From positions 13,594,501-13,658,500 of the forward strand of contig JAFFJZ010000009.1 of assembly GCA_018340375.1 (NCBI GenBank): 64,000 bases of DNA. The letters run 5' to 3'. The DNA is from Gonatopus flavifemur. Lineage: Eukaryota > Arthropoda > Insecta > Hymenoptera > Dryinidae. Below, one piece after another: positions 12,605 through 22,055 of the stretch. The notes beneath the pieces are model-generated. The model worked only from the letters and a program-made list of their open reading frames with translations. It did not search any database and was not told the origin of the DNA. Each line of letters begins with the position of its first letter. Within the stretch, counting starts at the first letter, position 1. The translations under genes were made by a program, and so were the position numbers.

Positions 12605-12605
12605 G

Positions 12606-12645
12606 GATGAGAAAGATGTTATCCCTGGATAACATCTTTCGCATC
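12606..12645 (-). other. 19-bp stem hairpin next to the polypurine tract
   Basis: Two 19-base arms pair at 18 positions with a 2-base loop. In the RNA this would be a very stable stem immediately before the polypurine tract. It might serve RNA export, stability or priming. The function is inference. Confidence 0.7.
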
Positions 12646-13108
12646 ATGACAATTGTGATGTGCCTTTATTACACTTGTTTTTGGTGTATTTATGTACTTA
12701 TCTATGTGTGAGGGTAGAACATTCCGATTTGCACATTGATTTTTCCTTAAAATCTAAATATAAAAAAAAATGAAAAGGAACCCTTCATGTCGGTACATTT
12801 AGTGACTTTTTTTTTTCTTTTTTTTTTCTAGTTTGTTTTTGTGTAAGTCAATCGTAATTCCTTTTGAAAGTAAAAAGAGTATATGTATATGTTTACTATA
12901 AGTATATGCATCCGTATTGTAGCAGTAGTAATGAAATGTATATGTATTTTCCATTTTTTTTTTCATTTTCGTTTTTTTTTTATCAATTACTAAGTATCAA
13001 GTCTTTATTCCCATTGCGATGGTCATAGAAGTTCGAAGAAATTCATGGCTATGTGCATATACATATTTGAAGGAAGGGAATAATTCTTTGGTCAATTTGA
13101 AATGTTGG

Positions 13109-13139
<31 letters not shown>

Positions 13140-13336
13140 GTGTATGTATATATATGTGTGTCTAGCAAGTAAATGTTACCTTGACTGTTTCTCATGTCCT
13201 ATCTTATGGAGTATGATTATGTTTTTGAATAGAAGTATAAAATGAGATGAAAAGAGGAAAAAAAAAAAAAATCGATTATATGCTTATTTACTAGTTTCAG
13301 GGAAATATTTCCCCCGTTATTATTATTGTTGTCCTC
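12646..13336 (-). other. AT-rich 3' noncoding region of the LTR element
   Basis: It holds homopolymer runs of A/T and a TA/TG microsatellite at about 13109-13161. No ORF or domain is visible. It separates the fourth ORF from the polypurine tract. Confidence 0.7.
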
Positions 13337-13789
13337 TTACGATGTTCCGTCCTGTCTTTGGTAATCATGTTCTCCATCGTTCCCCAGCATCACCATCTCG
13401 TGACCACGTTCTGCCGATTCGGTATCTCCCTGGGATTCTGTGCAGTGAACTCTCAAGGGGTCTCTGTATACTGTTACGTGTCCCAAAAAAAAACAGTTCT
13501 TCTCTGTTTTCTGGTTCAATTCTCTGTAACATTCTTCGCATGTTACTTCATTTCCCTTGATGTAAATATTCTTTTCGGTCTTATTTACGTAGCAAAATGC
13601 CTTGTTTAGGCACTCGTATGTTTCTTCGTGGTCTTGGGGTCTGGCTCCATCTATTTCTCCTTCATTTGCATCCAGCTCCATCGGTAACAATCCGTGTTCT
13701 TCCTCCTCCTCCGTTTGAATTGCGAAATTCAACATATATCTGTAACAGTGAATCGGTGTTATCGTTTTTTTTTTCCTGTCTATTATCAA
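13337..13789 (-). CDS. fourth ORF: small cysteine-rich, probably secreted accessory protein
   Basis: Unknown function. The open frame spans 150 codons but has no ATG at its beginning (first codon TTG). The first ATG is codon 19. A splice acceptor TGTTACAG lies at 13747-13740 and is identical to the env acceptor. Splicing the leader exon (23595-23570) here keeps frame and would supply a start and a hydrophobic N terminus. The body has a Glu run, then six cysteines (spacing C-x5-C-x17-C-x2-C-x11-C-x16-C), which could form three disulfides, and one N-glycosylation sequon (NKT). No transmembrane segment is visible. It lies 39 bp downstream of env. Internal initiation at codon 19 is the alternative. 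Confidence 0.6.
   Translation of the reverse strand: MIIDRKKKTITPIHCYRYMLNFAIQTEEEEEHGLLPMELDANEGEIDGARPQDHEETYECLNKAFCYVNKTEKNIYIKGNEVTCEECYRELNQKTEKNCFFLGHVTVYRDPLRVHCTESQGDTESAERGHEMVMLGNDGEHDYQRQDGTS
13740..13747 (-). promoter_or_regulatory. predicted splice acceptor for the fourth ORF
   Basis: TGTTACAG on the minus strand. The exon starts at 13739 with A as the third base of a codon. Sequence and phase equal those of the env acceptor at 15760-15753. The upstream tract is only weakly pyrimidine-rich in both cases. Confidence 0.55.
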
Positions 13790-13828
13790 TTATTTCGTTT
13801 TCTGTGTCATAATTTTCTTCTTTTTTTC

Positions 13829-15751
13829 TCAGTATCCTTCCATATAGTGCGGTTGTTTCTCTTCTTTTCTTTGGGATTCTTCGGGTGTCGTTTTCACGTC
13901 CTCCGGGATGATTTCTAATGGGACTACTCCTTCTTCTCTTACGTATTCCTGTTTTGTATCTGTGTAATGTGTAGTGTATTTCTTATTACATAATTTGTAT
14001 ATGTAGGCCATCAGACAGATCGGGGCATATTTGCTCAAGAGTATAATTATTGTCATTAACATAAATATTGTTCCCAATCCATATAACCCGTTTTCCAGTA
14101 GTGTTAATTTTCTGAGTGCTCTTTTCTGTTTCTGAATCTCTTCTGCTTGTTTATTTATGTCTACTAGCCTTGTTCCCATCGCTGCTAATTCCCCTGTTTC
14201 TATATGTGTTCCCTTGTTTAACACTGCTGTGTAAATCTCTTTGAAATCTACATTCTCTAATGAATTATTCAGAAATGTTTTCTGTATTTCTATGGGAGGT
14301 AAATACATTTTGTTTTCTGAAGAAAAAAGTGTTAGTGAAGTTGGTAACGTCGCGGATATGGAGTTCCCTGTACATTTCGGTTTTATTTTCAATAAGCCTG
14401 TATTCTCCAATGTTATTGCTACTGTTTCCTCTTTTGGGCACTCGATGTGCATTGATTCTCTCTCTGCCACTGAGTATAGCCAACTGTTTGGTTCTGATAA
14501 CTGTGTCCAGAATGGGGTTGTCAATGTGATTATCCGCACGTCGCAAGTGTTCAGATCTACATTTTCTGGGTTCATAAACAACTCGCTTTCGCATACTTTC
14601 TTATTGTAAATATGGAATAACGGCTGTTTACGTTTGCAAATATACTGGTTTAATGAAAATTTGCAATTTCCAAAATCTATCTCTGAAAAGTATGTATATG
14701 ATAATCTATTAGTTGTTATTGCAAAGAACGGTGCTATCGGTATTATGTAGCCAAATTTATTCTCTCTCATTCTAGTTGGCAATGGGATTAATCTATAGGT
14801 TGAAAATATTTGTGGGTTCAACAAAGGAATTGTTAGCACATATATAAGTTTGTTCTTTATGTACGCTATATCTAGTTTCGAAATTCTGACTAACTCTTCT
14901 GCATACTCAACTTCCAATGGAATTGGGATTCTTCCATGACTAGTTGTTTTACTGATTTCCTTTAATCCTTGAATTATTTCTGTTGGAGTTAAGATCTTCG
15001 GATGGATAATTCCTTGTTTTGCGAATAGAATTGCATTAATTATGTAATTCAAGTCTGTTTCGTATTCGTTGATAAAATTTTCTATTTCTGATAAAGCTGC
15101 TACCATCTGAGTTTCTAATGAGTTATGTACGACTTTTCCCTCCAAGTCTTTGATGTATTTAATCACCCTTCCAAAATGTTTTTTGTTTTCTTGTATTTCC
15201 CTTATTATCTGTTCCGATTTGTTTTGGAATACGCTAATCGAAGATCTTATTATGTGTGTTTGTTCCGTGAGCAACGCGGCTAAGCTTTGAGTATTGTTAT
15301 AGGTTTTATCTATTTGCTCATTATAATATTCAGCGTCTTTCTCATCCAATGTTCCGAACAATGCCCTGGATACTTGTCCAATAAATCCCAGTGGGGCACT
15401 TCTTTTCTTAATATTTCGTTTTTCCCTGTCAATTTCTGTGCGACCTACCAAGTTCTCTATTTGACCCTTCAATTCTTCAATTTTCCTTGCTCTGATCTGC
15501 AATCTCTTTACTAATACGTATGTTGGACATCTGAAATTTCCTCCATGGCATTCTTCGTGTACTTCTTCTATTATTTTTGGTATCGTCCAAGTTATATTCA
15601 AAAATTTGTCCAAATCCAAATATGTTAAAAGTTTCCACTCGTTATCGTATACGTATAAATTTCCAATTTTTTCGTAATATAGTCCCGGGTTATATTTGAA
15701 TTCTGTTTTTCTATATGTTGTTTCCGTTCCCGCTGTTGTTGCTACCGTCAA
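13829..15751 (-). CDS. env: Env: fusion-type envelope glycoprotein (baculovirus F-like)
   Basis: Putative membrane glycoprotein of an endogenous errantivirus, related to baculovirus F proteins. Of 640 codons, the first part (residues 1-117) ends in a basic furin-like site RNIKKR (112-117). It is followed by a hydrophobic, Gly-rich region (120-134) typical of the fusion peptide, a long helical ectodomain with conserved cysteines, one transmembrane segment near residues 560-590, and a cytoplasmic tail of about 50 residues. The frame overlaps the pol stop and begins with TTG, without ATG or signal peptide. An acceptor (TGTTACAG, AG at 15754-15753) at the frame start suggests expression from a spliced mRNA whose leader exon supplies both. 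The frame has no breaks. Confidence 0.88.
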   Translation of the reverse strand: MTVATTAGTETTYRKTEFKYNPGLYYEKIGNLYVYDNEWKLLTYLDLDKFLNITWTIPKIIEEVHEECHGGNFRCPTYVLVKRLQIRARKIEELKGQIENLVGRTEIDREKRNIKKRSAPLGFIGQVSRALFGTLDEKDAEYYNEQIDKTYNNTQSLAALLTEQTHIIRSSISVFQNKSEQIIREIQENKKHFGRVIKYIKDLEGKVVHNSLETQMVAALSEIENFINEYETDLNYIINAILFAKQGIIHPKILTPTEIIQGLKEISKTTSHGRIPIPLEVEYAEELVRISKLDIAYIKNKLIYVLTIPLLNPQIFSTYRLIPLPTRMRENKFGYIIPIAPFFAITTNRLSYTYFSEIDFGNCKFSLNQYICKRKQPLFHIYNKKVCESELFMNPENVDLNTCDVRIITLTTPFWTQLSEPNSWLYSVAERESMHIECPKEETVAITLENTGLLKIKPKCTGNSISATLPTSLTLFSSENKMYLPPIEIQKTFLNNSLENVDFKEIYTAVLNKGTHIETGELAAMGTRLVDINKQAEEIQKQKRALRKLTLLENGLYGLGTIFMLMTIIILLSKYAPICLMAYIYKLCNKKYTTHYTDTKQEYVREEGVVPLEIIPEDVKTTPEESQRKEEKQPHYMEGY

Positions 15752-18700
15752 TCTGTAACATGAGCAAGTTTTAACTTGTTACTATGTACTGTTTTCGTCC
15801 TCGTGGGGGTTATATATATTATTACGTTTGTTTCATTTATCATTGCTTTGACTTTGTAAGGTCCTAGATATTGGTCATCTAGTTTCTTTTTCGCTTCGTT
15901 TACTAAAAACACTAAATCTCCCGGTTCGAACTTTCGACAATTCGTTTTTCTGTCGTAATATTTTTTAGCTTTTGCTTTCGCTTCGTCCAATCTTATTGCA
16001 GCTGTTCTTTGTGCTTCACTAATTTTGTTCGTGAGTTCTCTTAAAAAGGATTCATATGTTATTTCGGGGGTATCCTTGCAGTTGAATGTTGATGGCAAAC
16101 GTACCAATTTCCCGAAAATGAGTTCAAACGGTGTATATCCCGTGCCCTCGTGTACCGCGGTGTTATAAGAAAATATCGCGAATCGAATCCATCTGTCCCA
16201 ATCCTTTTTATCGTTGATATAATGTTTTAAATATTCTATCAACCCCAGGTGAGTCCTTTCTAGAGAGCCATTTGATTGTGGTCTATATGGAGTTGTTTTT
16301 ATTTGTTCGATTTGGAACAATTGTGCAAAGTTTTTCATAACTATACTCATGAAATTTTTCCCCTGGTCCGTTAAAATTGATTTGGGTGTACCGTATCTGC
16401 AAATGAATTCTTCCGCCAGTGTTGTTGCTATTGTCTTGGCTGTCGCATCTTTTAATGCGTAAGCGTCACAGTATTTCGTGAGGTTGCATTGGAGTGTCAA
16501 TATGAATTTATTGTTTCTGTCTGTTTCTGGCAATGGTCCTACGATATCCAGAGCCACCTTTTCAAACGATTCCGTAGGGGTATCTGTTATCACCATCGGT
16601 TGTCTGGTTTTAACTCTGGTTACTTTCGTTTTTTGACAGTTCATGCAGTTTCTTATATATTCTTGAATGTCTTTCTTCATGGTTCCCCAGTAGTATTTAC
16701 TTCGAATTCTGTTATAAGTTTTTGCAATTCCCTTATGGCCTCCTATTAACGACTCGTGGTTTTCTTTTATTATATCTATTCTGTCCTCTTCTATCGGGTA
16801 TATTATTTCATCAAGGCAGATTTGTACTTTGATGCCTGTATTCATGAATAAATAGCTCAGGATTTTCTTCACGTGCAACATTTGTAACTTCGTCAGCGGT
16901 ATTTCTTTTACCGCGATTGCTATTTTCTTTCGTTTATATTTTATACAAACATCTCTTAATGTTTCTAGGATGTTGAACATTATCTCCGTGGTTATTTTAT
17001 CGTGTTCTTGATTTTTCGATACTACTGTGAAAATATACATGTCTTTATTTCTGCTCATTATAATATCACCCAATGTTGGTTCCCATTTTTTTAATTTTGA
17101 TTTGTTCAAAAATTCCCTGTCATATAGTTCCCTGAGTGTTTCCGTGTTTGTTTCGAGATCCGCCGATATAAAGTGGACATAATCGTCATTCGTAAGTGTT
17201 AATTTATCTCGAGTTTCTGTGATATTCGTATTCGATGTGATATTTGCAAATTTTCTCAAAAATTCCATGTATTCCCCTCTATCTTCCTTGAGGTAATATT
17301 TTCTCTCTGTCTCTGATTTTTCTTCCTTTCCTATTACACTCCCCTTTTTTTCATCTTCTTTACTTGGTTTTTCATCTCCATTTTCACTTTCCCTCCTTGT
17401 TCTTCCCCTTTTTTCTTCTTGTATTTGCGTTTCGTCGTCCGTTGTATTTCTTTGATGATGATGATGAATCATCGCCTCCGTCTCTCCAACTTCGTGGACA
17501 AAGGAGTCGTCGCTCATCACTACATTGTTTTCTATTGAATCTTGTTTATGTTCTACCTCTCTGTCTGTTTCTACATCTGTACCCACTGTATAATCTGTAT
17601 CAATTTCTGTGACTCTATCGTAATTTTCTATTTCCGCGAGTGATTCCAATGATGCGTGTAAATTGGCGACTTCTGTTGTTGTTGATGCATCTGTTTCGTC
17701 TTCATCTGTATTTTCCCCATAATAAATCCTTCGCGTTTTCCTAGTTACTCTCATCGGTTCATTATTGGAAGATGATCTTGCTCTTTTGAATAATGTCTCC
17801 GTTGGGTCTCCTCCATTTTTCTGCTCCTGTCCTATTATTCTTTCTTCTTTGCTATCTCGTCCTGATCTCATTTCTTCTCCCTCTTCCGAGCTTGTTGTGC
17901 TTGGTAGCGGTATATTTTTCATATACTCTGCTGGCAAGTAATTTTCGCACCTCTCGTTCTCTTTCTGCATCTTCCTTTCCGCTGGGTTCCCTGATCCAGA
18001 TTCTGCTGATCTGTTCTTACGTTTTCGCAGGTTGTATGTATATCCTGGTTTTCCTATTGCCTTTGTTCTTGGATATTCTAATCTCTTCTTCTTCCTCTTT
18101 GGTTTCCGAACACTTGAAGCCCTCCCTTCTTTCCTTGAATCCGAGTTTGTACTTACTGTTAATGCTTTTCTTTTTGCTGCAATTGGTAATACTTCTTTTA
18201 TTTCCCTTGGTATTCTAGATAGCGCATCTGCATTTTTATTTGTTTTCCCCGTTTTATAGGCAATTGTATACGAATATTCTTCTAGCTTTAATCTCCATCT
18301 CATCAATCTGGATGATGGGTCACTCACGTTGTTTAGATATATCAATGGCTTATGATCCGTTACTAACGTGAAGTTATTCCCATATAAGTATGGCCTGAAG
18401 TGTTTCACTGCGTAAATAATTGCTAAAAGTTCTTTTTCCGTGACTGTATAATTTATCTCAGCTCCATTCAATACTCTGGAAGCATATGCGATCGGTAAAT
18501 CTTCTCCTATCTTACCTTGACTTAATACCGCGCCTATTGCAAAGTTTGATGCATCCGTTGTCAATACGAATGGCTTCGTGAAATCCGGGTATTTCAGAAT
18601 TGGCTCCTTGCAGATGATGTCTCTCAAATGTTCGAAGGATATCTGCTGTTGTACTCCCCATGTGAATTTTGTGTTCTTCTTCAATAGGTTATTGATAGGC

Positions 18701-20907
18701 TTTGCTATTTTTGCGAAGTTTGGGATGAACCTCCTATAATATCCTATTAATCCCAGAAATTGTTTAATTTGTTTTGGATCCTGAGGGGTTGGGTAATTTT
18801 TAACCACTTCAATCTTCTCTGGATTCGGTTTTATTCCTTCTTCCGTTATTATGTGCCCAAGGTACGCCACTTCTCGTCTCAAAAATTCGCATTTTTCTGG
18901 ATGTAGTTTTAATCCTACCGCATCCAGTCTATCCATAAGTGCGTTGAATCTCACTTTATGCTCCTCCAATGATCTTGCGATTAAAATTATATCGTCTATA
19001 AAGGTTTCGATTCCTAGTAGTCCCTTCAAAACTTGATTGATCGTTCTTTGATATGTTGCTGGCCCATTTTTCAATCCGAAGGGCATTCTGAGGAATTCGT
19101 AATGTCCCTCCGACGTTGAAAAAGCTGTTTTTGGGATGTCCCTTTCGTCCATCGGTATTTGATGAAAACTAGAAGGCGCATCAAACACTGAGAAATATTT
19201 TGCACTACCCAGTTGTTCCAATAATTCTGTTGTATTCGGTATCGGGTGAGCATCCATAATTGTTTTCTCGTTCAGCTTCCTGTAGTCAATGACCATCCTC
19301 CATTTTTTCTGTCCATTCGCATCAGGTTTTTTTGGTACCACCCACACTGGCGAATCGTATGGTGATGTCGAAGGTCTTATTATTTCATCTTGCAGTAACT
19401 TTCCAATTTGTTTATTGATTTCTTCTTTGTGAACTTGCGGATGTCTATACTGTTTTGTGTTTATGGGAATCTCATCCGTAGTTGGTATTTTGTTTGGTGG
19501 TACTCTGGCTGCTGTCAATTGATCCCCTGGTAAGTAGAACAAGTTATTCTTATTTTTTGTGATCTCTAAAACGTGGTCCTTTTCTTCTTTGTTCAAATGG
19601 TCCAAACTAAGTTTCGATTTTAGTAACTGTATCCTCTCTTCCTGTGTTTGTATTATTTTTCCTTCGTGCTGTGTGTTGTCTTGTGTTTCGAAGTTTCTCT
19701 TTTCGTGTACCATTGGTTTGTTCTCCATGTGTTTTATTCCTAGAAACCTTTCTTTTCCTACAGCTTCCCTTGGTTCTTCTGCTACCTTATTGTTTTCCGA
19801 ACCCCGTGAGTGTCGATTGTCCGTTATTTTTATTGCTGGTTGAGTTTTTCTTTCTATACCCACGTTCGTTGTTTCCTCTGAAGTATGTACCTTTCGCTGC
19901 CTGGTTTTTTCTACTTCTTTGGGGTTTTCCCTTACGTTTCTCGAGTTTGTAGGCACATCTGTTTGGCATATTTCGTTATATTTCTTTGCTGTTTGTAACT
20001 TTTCCTGTCCCCCCCTTTTATTCCTGTCGGTTCTATTTATTTCTCTTGGCTTCGTGTATCCTTCCACTTCATTATTATTGGTATGCCTGTTATATTTCAT
20101 TTTTCGTTGACTATTTGCAAAATACACTGACTCAGCATACATATTCCCACCATTAATTTCGTGCTCTTTCTCCCCTAAATCCTCTGATTCTTGGCTCGTT
20201 TCTAATATTTCTACTTGTTCTAACTCTAATGTTGGGACAGGTATTTTTACATCATAATCATTTGTGTTAAACGCATACGTGAATGTTGTGCCATTATGAT
20301 TTGTAACCAATGCTTCTTGTGCGAAAACGTTGTCTCCTAACTCTAAATCGTTTATCATACCCGTTCGCATATTTTCCGCGTTTATTAGCCGAACTGGAAT
20401 CACTTTCTTTGAGCTCGCTGGAATCATTAATTTTGTGCTTTCAAAAGGGATTTCTATATTCTTTTTCGTGATGATTGAGTTTGTCACGAATGACAGTATC
20501 GCTTTCTCGTTCTTCAGGAACTCCACCCCTATTATCCCGCTTTGTTTGATTGGAAAATCATTTGGCACTATATGAAAAATGTGTTCGCTTCCGTCGATTT
20601 CTAGTCTTACCTCTGCCAACGTATGAATCAGTTGTTTTGTTATGCCTTCAAGTGCTATTGTTTTTTCCGGTTCGCAATTTGTATATGGTGTGAGTACTTT
20701 TTCTTTGATAATGTTCACCTTCGCGCCTGTATCTACTAGGAAAATTTCTTCCCATTTCTGGAATTGTTTGGATTTCAAAGTAATTTCAACATTTTCCCCT
20801 CCTGTGCTATTATTCATTTGAAAAATAGGTACTTTTAATTTTCCTTTTGATCCCAAATCGTACCCTCTTTTGGAACCTAATCGCAGTTTAAATCCTCTTC
20901 GTCCTTT
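15748..20907 (-). CDS. pol: Pol polyprotein: protease, reverse transcriptase, RNase H, integrase
   Basis: Replication polyprotein, 1,702 codons from the first possible start (20856); the frame is open from 20907 and has no ATG near its beginning. It is probably made as Gag-Pol by -1 frameshifting at 20892-20886. Counting from 20856: aspartic protease active site DTG at 42-44; reverse transcriptase with RMPFGLKNGPATYQ and an FIDD active site near 618; RNase H beginning TTDASNFAIGAVLSQ; an acidic/basic low-complexity insert of about 300 residues; a possible degenerate macro-like domain near 1260-1345; an integrase zinc finger ending CMNCQK; an integrase core with Asp near 1439 and 1495 and Glu near 1530; and a GPY motif near the C terminus. 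No break is visible. Confidence 0.95.
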   Translation of the reverse strand, partial: KGRRGFKLRLGSKRGYDLGSKGKLKVPIFQMNNSTGGENVEITLKSKQFQKWEEIFLVDTGAKVNIIKEKVLTPYTNCEPEKTIALEGITKQLIHTLAEVRLEIDGSEHIFHIVPNDFPIKQSGIIGVEFLKNEKAILSFVTNSIITKKNIEIPFESTKLMIPASSKKVIPVRLINAENMRTGMINDLELGDNVFAQEALVTNHNGTTFTYAFNTNDYDVKIPVPTLELEQVEILETSQESEDLGEKEHEINGGNMYAESVYFANSQRKMKYNRHTNNNEVEGYTKPREINRTDRNKRGGQEKLQTAKKYNEICQTDVPTNSRNVRENPKEVEKTRQRKVHTSEETTNVGIERKTQPAIKITDNRHSRGSENNKVAEEPREAVGKERFLGIKHMENKPMVHEKRNFETQDNTQHEGKIIQTQEERIQLLKSKLSLDHLNKEEKDHVLEITKNKNNLFYLPGDQLTAARVPPNKIPTTDEIPINTKQYRHPQVHKEEINKQIGKLLQDEIIRPSTSPYDSPVWVVPKKPDANGQKKWRMVIDYRKLNEKTIMDAHPIPNTTELLEQLGSAKYFSVFDAPSSFHQIPMDERDIPKTAFSTSEGHYEFLRMPFGLKNGPATYQRTINQVLKGLLGIETFIDDIILIARSLEEHKVRFNALMDRLDAVGLKLHPEKCEFLRREVAYLGHIITEEGIKPNPEKIEVVKNYPTPQDPKQIKQFLGLIGYYRRFIPNFAKIAKPINNLLKKNTKFTWGVQQQISFEHLRDIICKEPILKYPDFTKPFVLTTDASNFAIGAVLSQGKIGEDLPIAYASRVLNGAEINYTVTEKELLAIIYAVKHFRPYLYGNNFTLVTDHKPLIYLNNVSDPSSRLMRWRLKLEEYSYTIAYKTGKTNKNADALSRIPREIKEVLPIAAKRKALTVSTNSDSRKEGRASSVRKPKRKKKRLEYPRTKAIGKPGYTYNLRKRKNRSAESGSGNPAERKMQKENERCENYLPAEYMKNIPLPSTTSSEEGEEMRSGRDSKEERIIGQEQKNGGDPTETLFKRARSSSNNEPMRVTRKTRRIYYGENTDEDETDASTTTEVANLHASLESLAEIENYDRVTEIDTDYTVGTDVETDREVEHKQDSIENNVVMSDDSFVHEVGETEAMIHHHHQRNTTDDETQIQEEKRGRTRRESENGDEKPSKEDEKKGSVIGKEEKSETERKYYLKEDRGEYMEFLRKFANITSNTNITETRDKLTLTNDDYVHFISADLETNTETLRELYDREFLNKSKLKKWEPTLGDIIMSRNKDMYIFTVVSKNQEHDKITTEIMFNILETLRDVCIKYKRKKIAIAVKEIPLTKLQMLHVKKILSYLFMNTGIKVQICLDEIIYPIEEDRIDIIKENHESLIGGHKGIAKTYNRIRSKYYWGTMKKDIQEYIRNCMNCQKTKVTRVKTRQPMVITDTPTESFEKVALDIVGPLPETDRNNKFILTLQCNLTKYCDAYALKDATAKTIATTLAEEFICRYGTPKSILTDQGKNFMSIVMKNFAQLFQIEQIKTTPYRPQSNGSLERTHLGLIEYLKHYINDKKDWDRWIRFAIFSYNTAVHEGTGYTPFELIFGKLVRLPSTFNCKDTPEITYESFLRELTNKISEAQRTAAIRLDEAKAKAKKYYDRKTNCRKFEPGDLVFLVNEAKKKLDDQYLGPYKVKAMINETNVIIYITPTRTKTVHSNKLKLAHVTD
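15753..15760 (-). promoter_or_regulatory. predicted env splice acceptor at the end of pol
   Basis: TGTTACAG on the minus strand, with the exon starting at 15752. It lies within the last codons of pol, as expected for errantivirus env mRNAs. With the donor at 23569 the intron is 7,817 nt and the joined frame is open. Confidence 0.7.
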
Positions 20908-22055
20908 TCAATTTCGATCACGTTTATATTCTTCTTCCTACATTCTATACTATCGTGTCCGGCATTGTTGCAATTCCTACAGAATTTTTTCGATCTTGCT
21001 AAAGCCCTACATTCTTCTGTATCATGTCCCGTCAAATTACAAAAGGTACAATGTTTCCTAGATTTTTCATGTGCCCTACACTCTTGTATCATATGCCCCG
21101 GTCTCTTACAAAAAATACAATACCTTATATTCCCTCGCGTATCATGTTGATCATCATTCAATCTTTGTTCATAGTTTCTCGCTTGGTAATTTAGTTGTAC
21201 TTGATGTGAATTTGGTCTAAATTGTTTGTATTGTGTGTTGTATGGTGGTGTGGTGTGTGTGTTTTGTGTGTAGCTTGTGCTAGGTCTCGAATTTGTATAT
21301 TGCAGTGAATTTGCATGTGTTTGGTATTTCTCATAATGATTATGTGGGTTTGACATCTGCGGTCTCGTGTATTGTACATTTTTCTGTCCCGTTCTTGTTG
21401 GACAATTTCGATGAGTGTGTCCTACTGTTCCGCAATATTGACAGTCATCGTTCCTAAAACCCGTGAATTTATTTGTTCCTAGTCTTTTCGCCCTATTCTG
21501 TAAATAATCCCATGCTGCAACTGCTTGGTCTATCGCTTGTTTTAAAGTTTTTGGTTCCGTGTTCGTTACTTTATTCTCTAATTCGTCGTCTAGAAGCCCT
21601 GCGATGAAACTTGTTGAAGCTGTGTTTTCTAATCCTGCAATTATCCCTGTCGCTACTTCGGGTTCATTATATTCCTTTATCACATCTTTAGCTCTACTTT
21701 GGATATTTTGAATCCGTCTCCCAAACTCTACCGGTGTTTCCCATCTTTCTTGTTTCGCAAAAGCTAGTTCTATTTGCCACTTCGATTGTGACTGTTTTGG
21801 TAAGTAAATTTTTTTTATTTCTCTAATCAAATCGTCTATGTTCTCGAAATCTATATTCCCCACGTTCAAATCTGCGTCCCCCCGTATTTTCGTCCGCACT
21901 ATACTCGCTAAAAGTTTTTCTTGCCCCGGTTGTATCAAGTCGCGTGCTATTTTACAAGATCTGATAAACGAACCCGCGGGTATATTATGCCCATCGAAAA
22001 TTTGTACGCACTCCGCTGCGTCCCGTAAAGAAAACGTATTTCTTGTATTTTGCAT
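20877..22055 (-). CDS. gag: Gag with four CCHC zinc knuckles
   Basis: Structural protein of the particle, 392 codons from ATG 22055 to TAG 20879-20877. Residues 1-200 look like a helical capsid region of Ty3/gypsy type. Four CX2CX4HX4C knuckles follow: CQYCGTVGHTHRNC, then after a Gln/Asn/Tyr/Thr-rich spacer CIFCKRPGHMIQEC, CTFCNLTGHDTEEC and CRNCNNAGHDSIEC. These would bind the RNA genome. Drosophila errantivirus Gags generally lack knuckles, as far as I recall, so four are notable. The end overlaps the open pol frame by about 30 nt. Confidence 0.93.
   Translation of the reverse strand: MQNTRNTFSLRDAAECVQIFDGHNIPAGSFIRSCKIARDLIQPGQEKLLASIVRTKIRGDADLNVGNIDFENIDDLIREIKKIYLPKQSQSKWQIELAFAKQERWETPVEFGRRIQNIQSRAKDVIKEYNEPEVATGIIAGLENTASTSFIAGLLDDELENKVTNTEPKTLKQAIDQAVAAWDYLQNRAKRLGTNKFTGFRNDDCQYCGTVGHTHRNCPTRTGQKNVQYTRPQMSNPHNHYEKYQTHANSLQYTNSRPSTSYTQNTHTTPPYNTQYKQFRPNSHQVQLNYQARNYEQRLNDDQHDTRGNIRYCIFCKRPGHMIQECRAHEKSRKHCTFCNLTGHDTEECRALARSKKFCRNCNNAGHDSIECRKKNINVIEIEKDEEDLNCD
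20886..20892 (-). promoter_or_regulatory. -1 ribosomal frameshift heptamer TTTAAAC
   Basis: In the gag frame the heptamer is read T TTA AAC, two codons before the gag stop. Slipping back one base enters exactly the open pol frame. TTTAAAC is a known strong slippery sequence. I did not identify a convincing downstream pseudoknot. Confidence 0.8.

Noticed and set aside
17364..18259. Hydrophobic plus-strand frames resembling membrane proteins
   Set aside because: Shadows of the acidic, low-complexity Pol insert on the minus strand.
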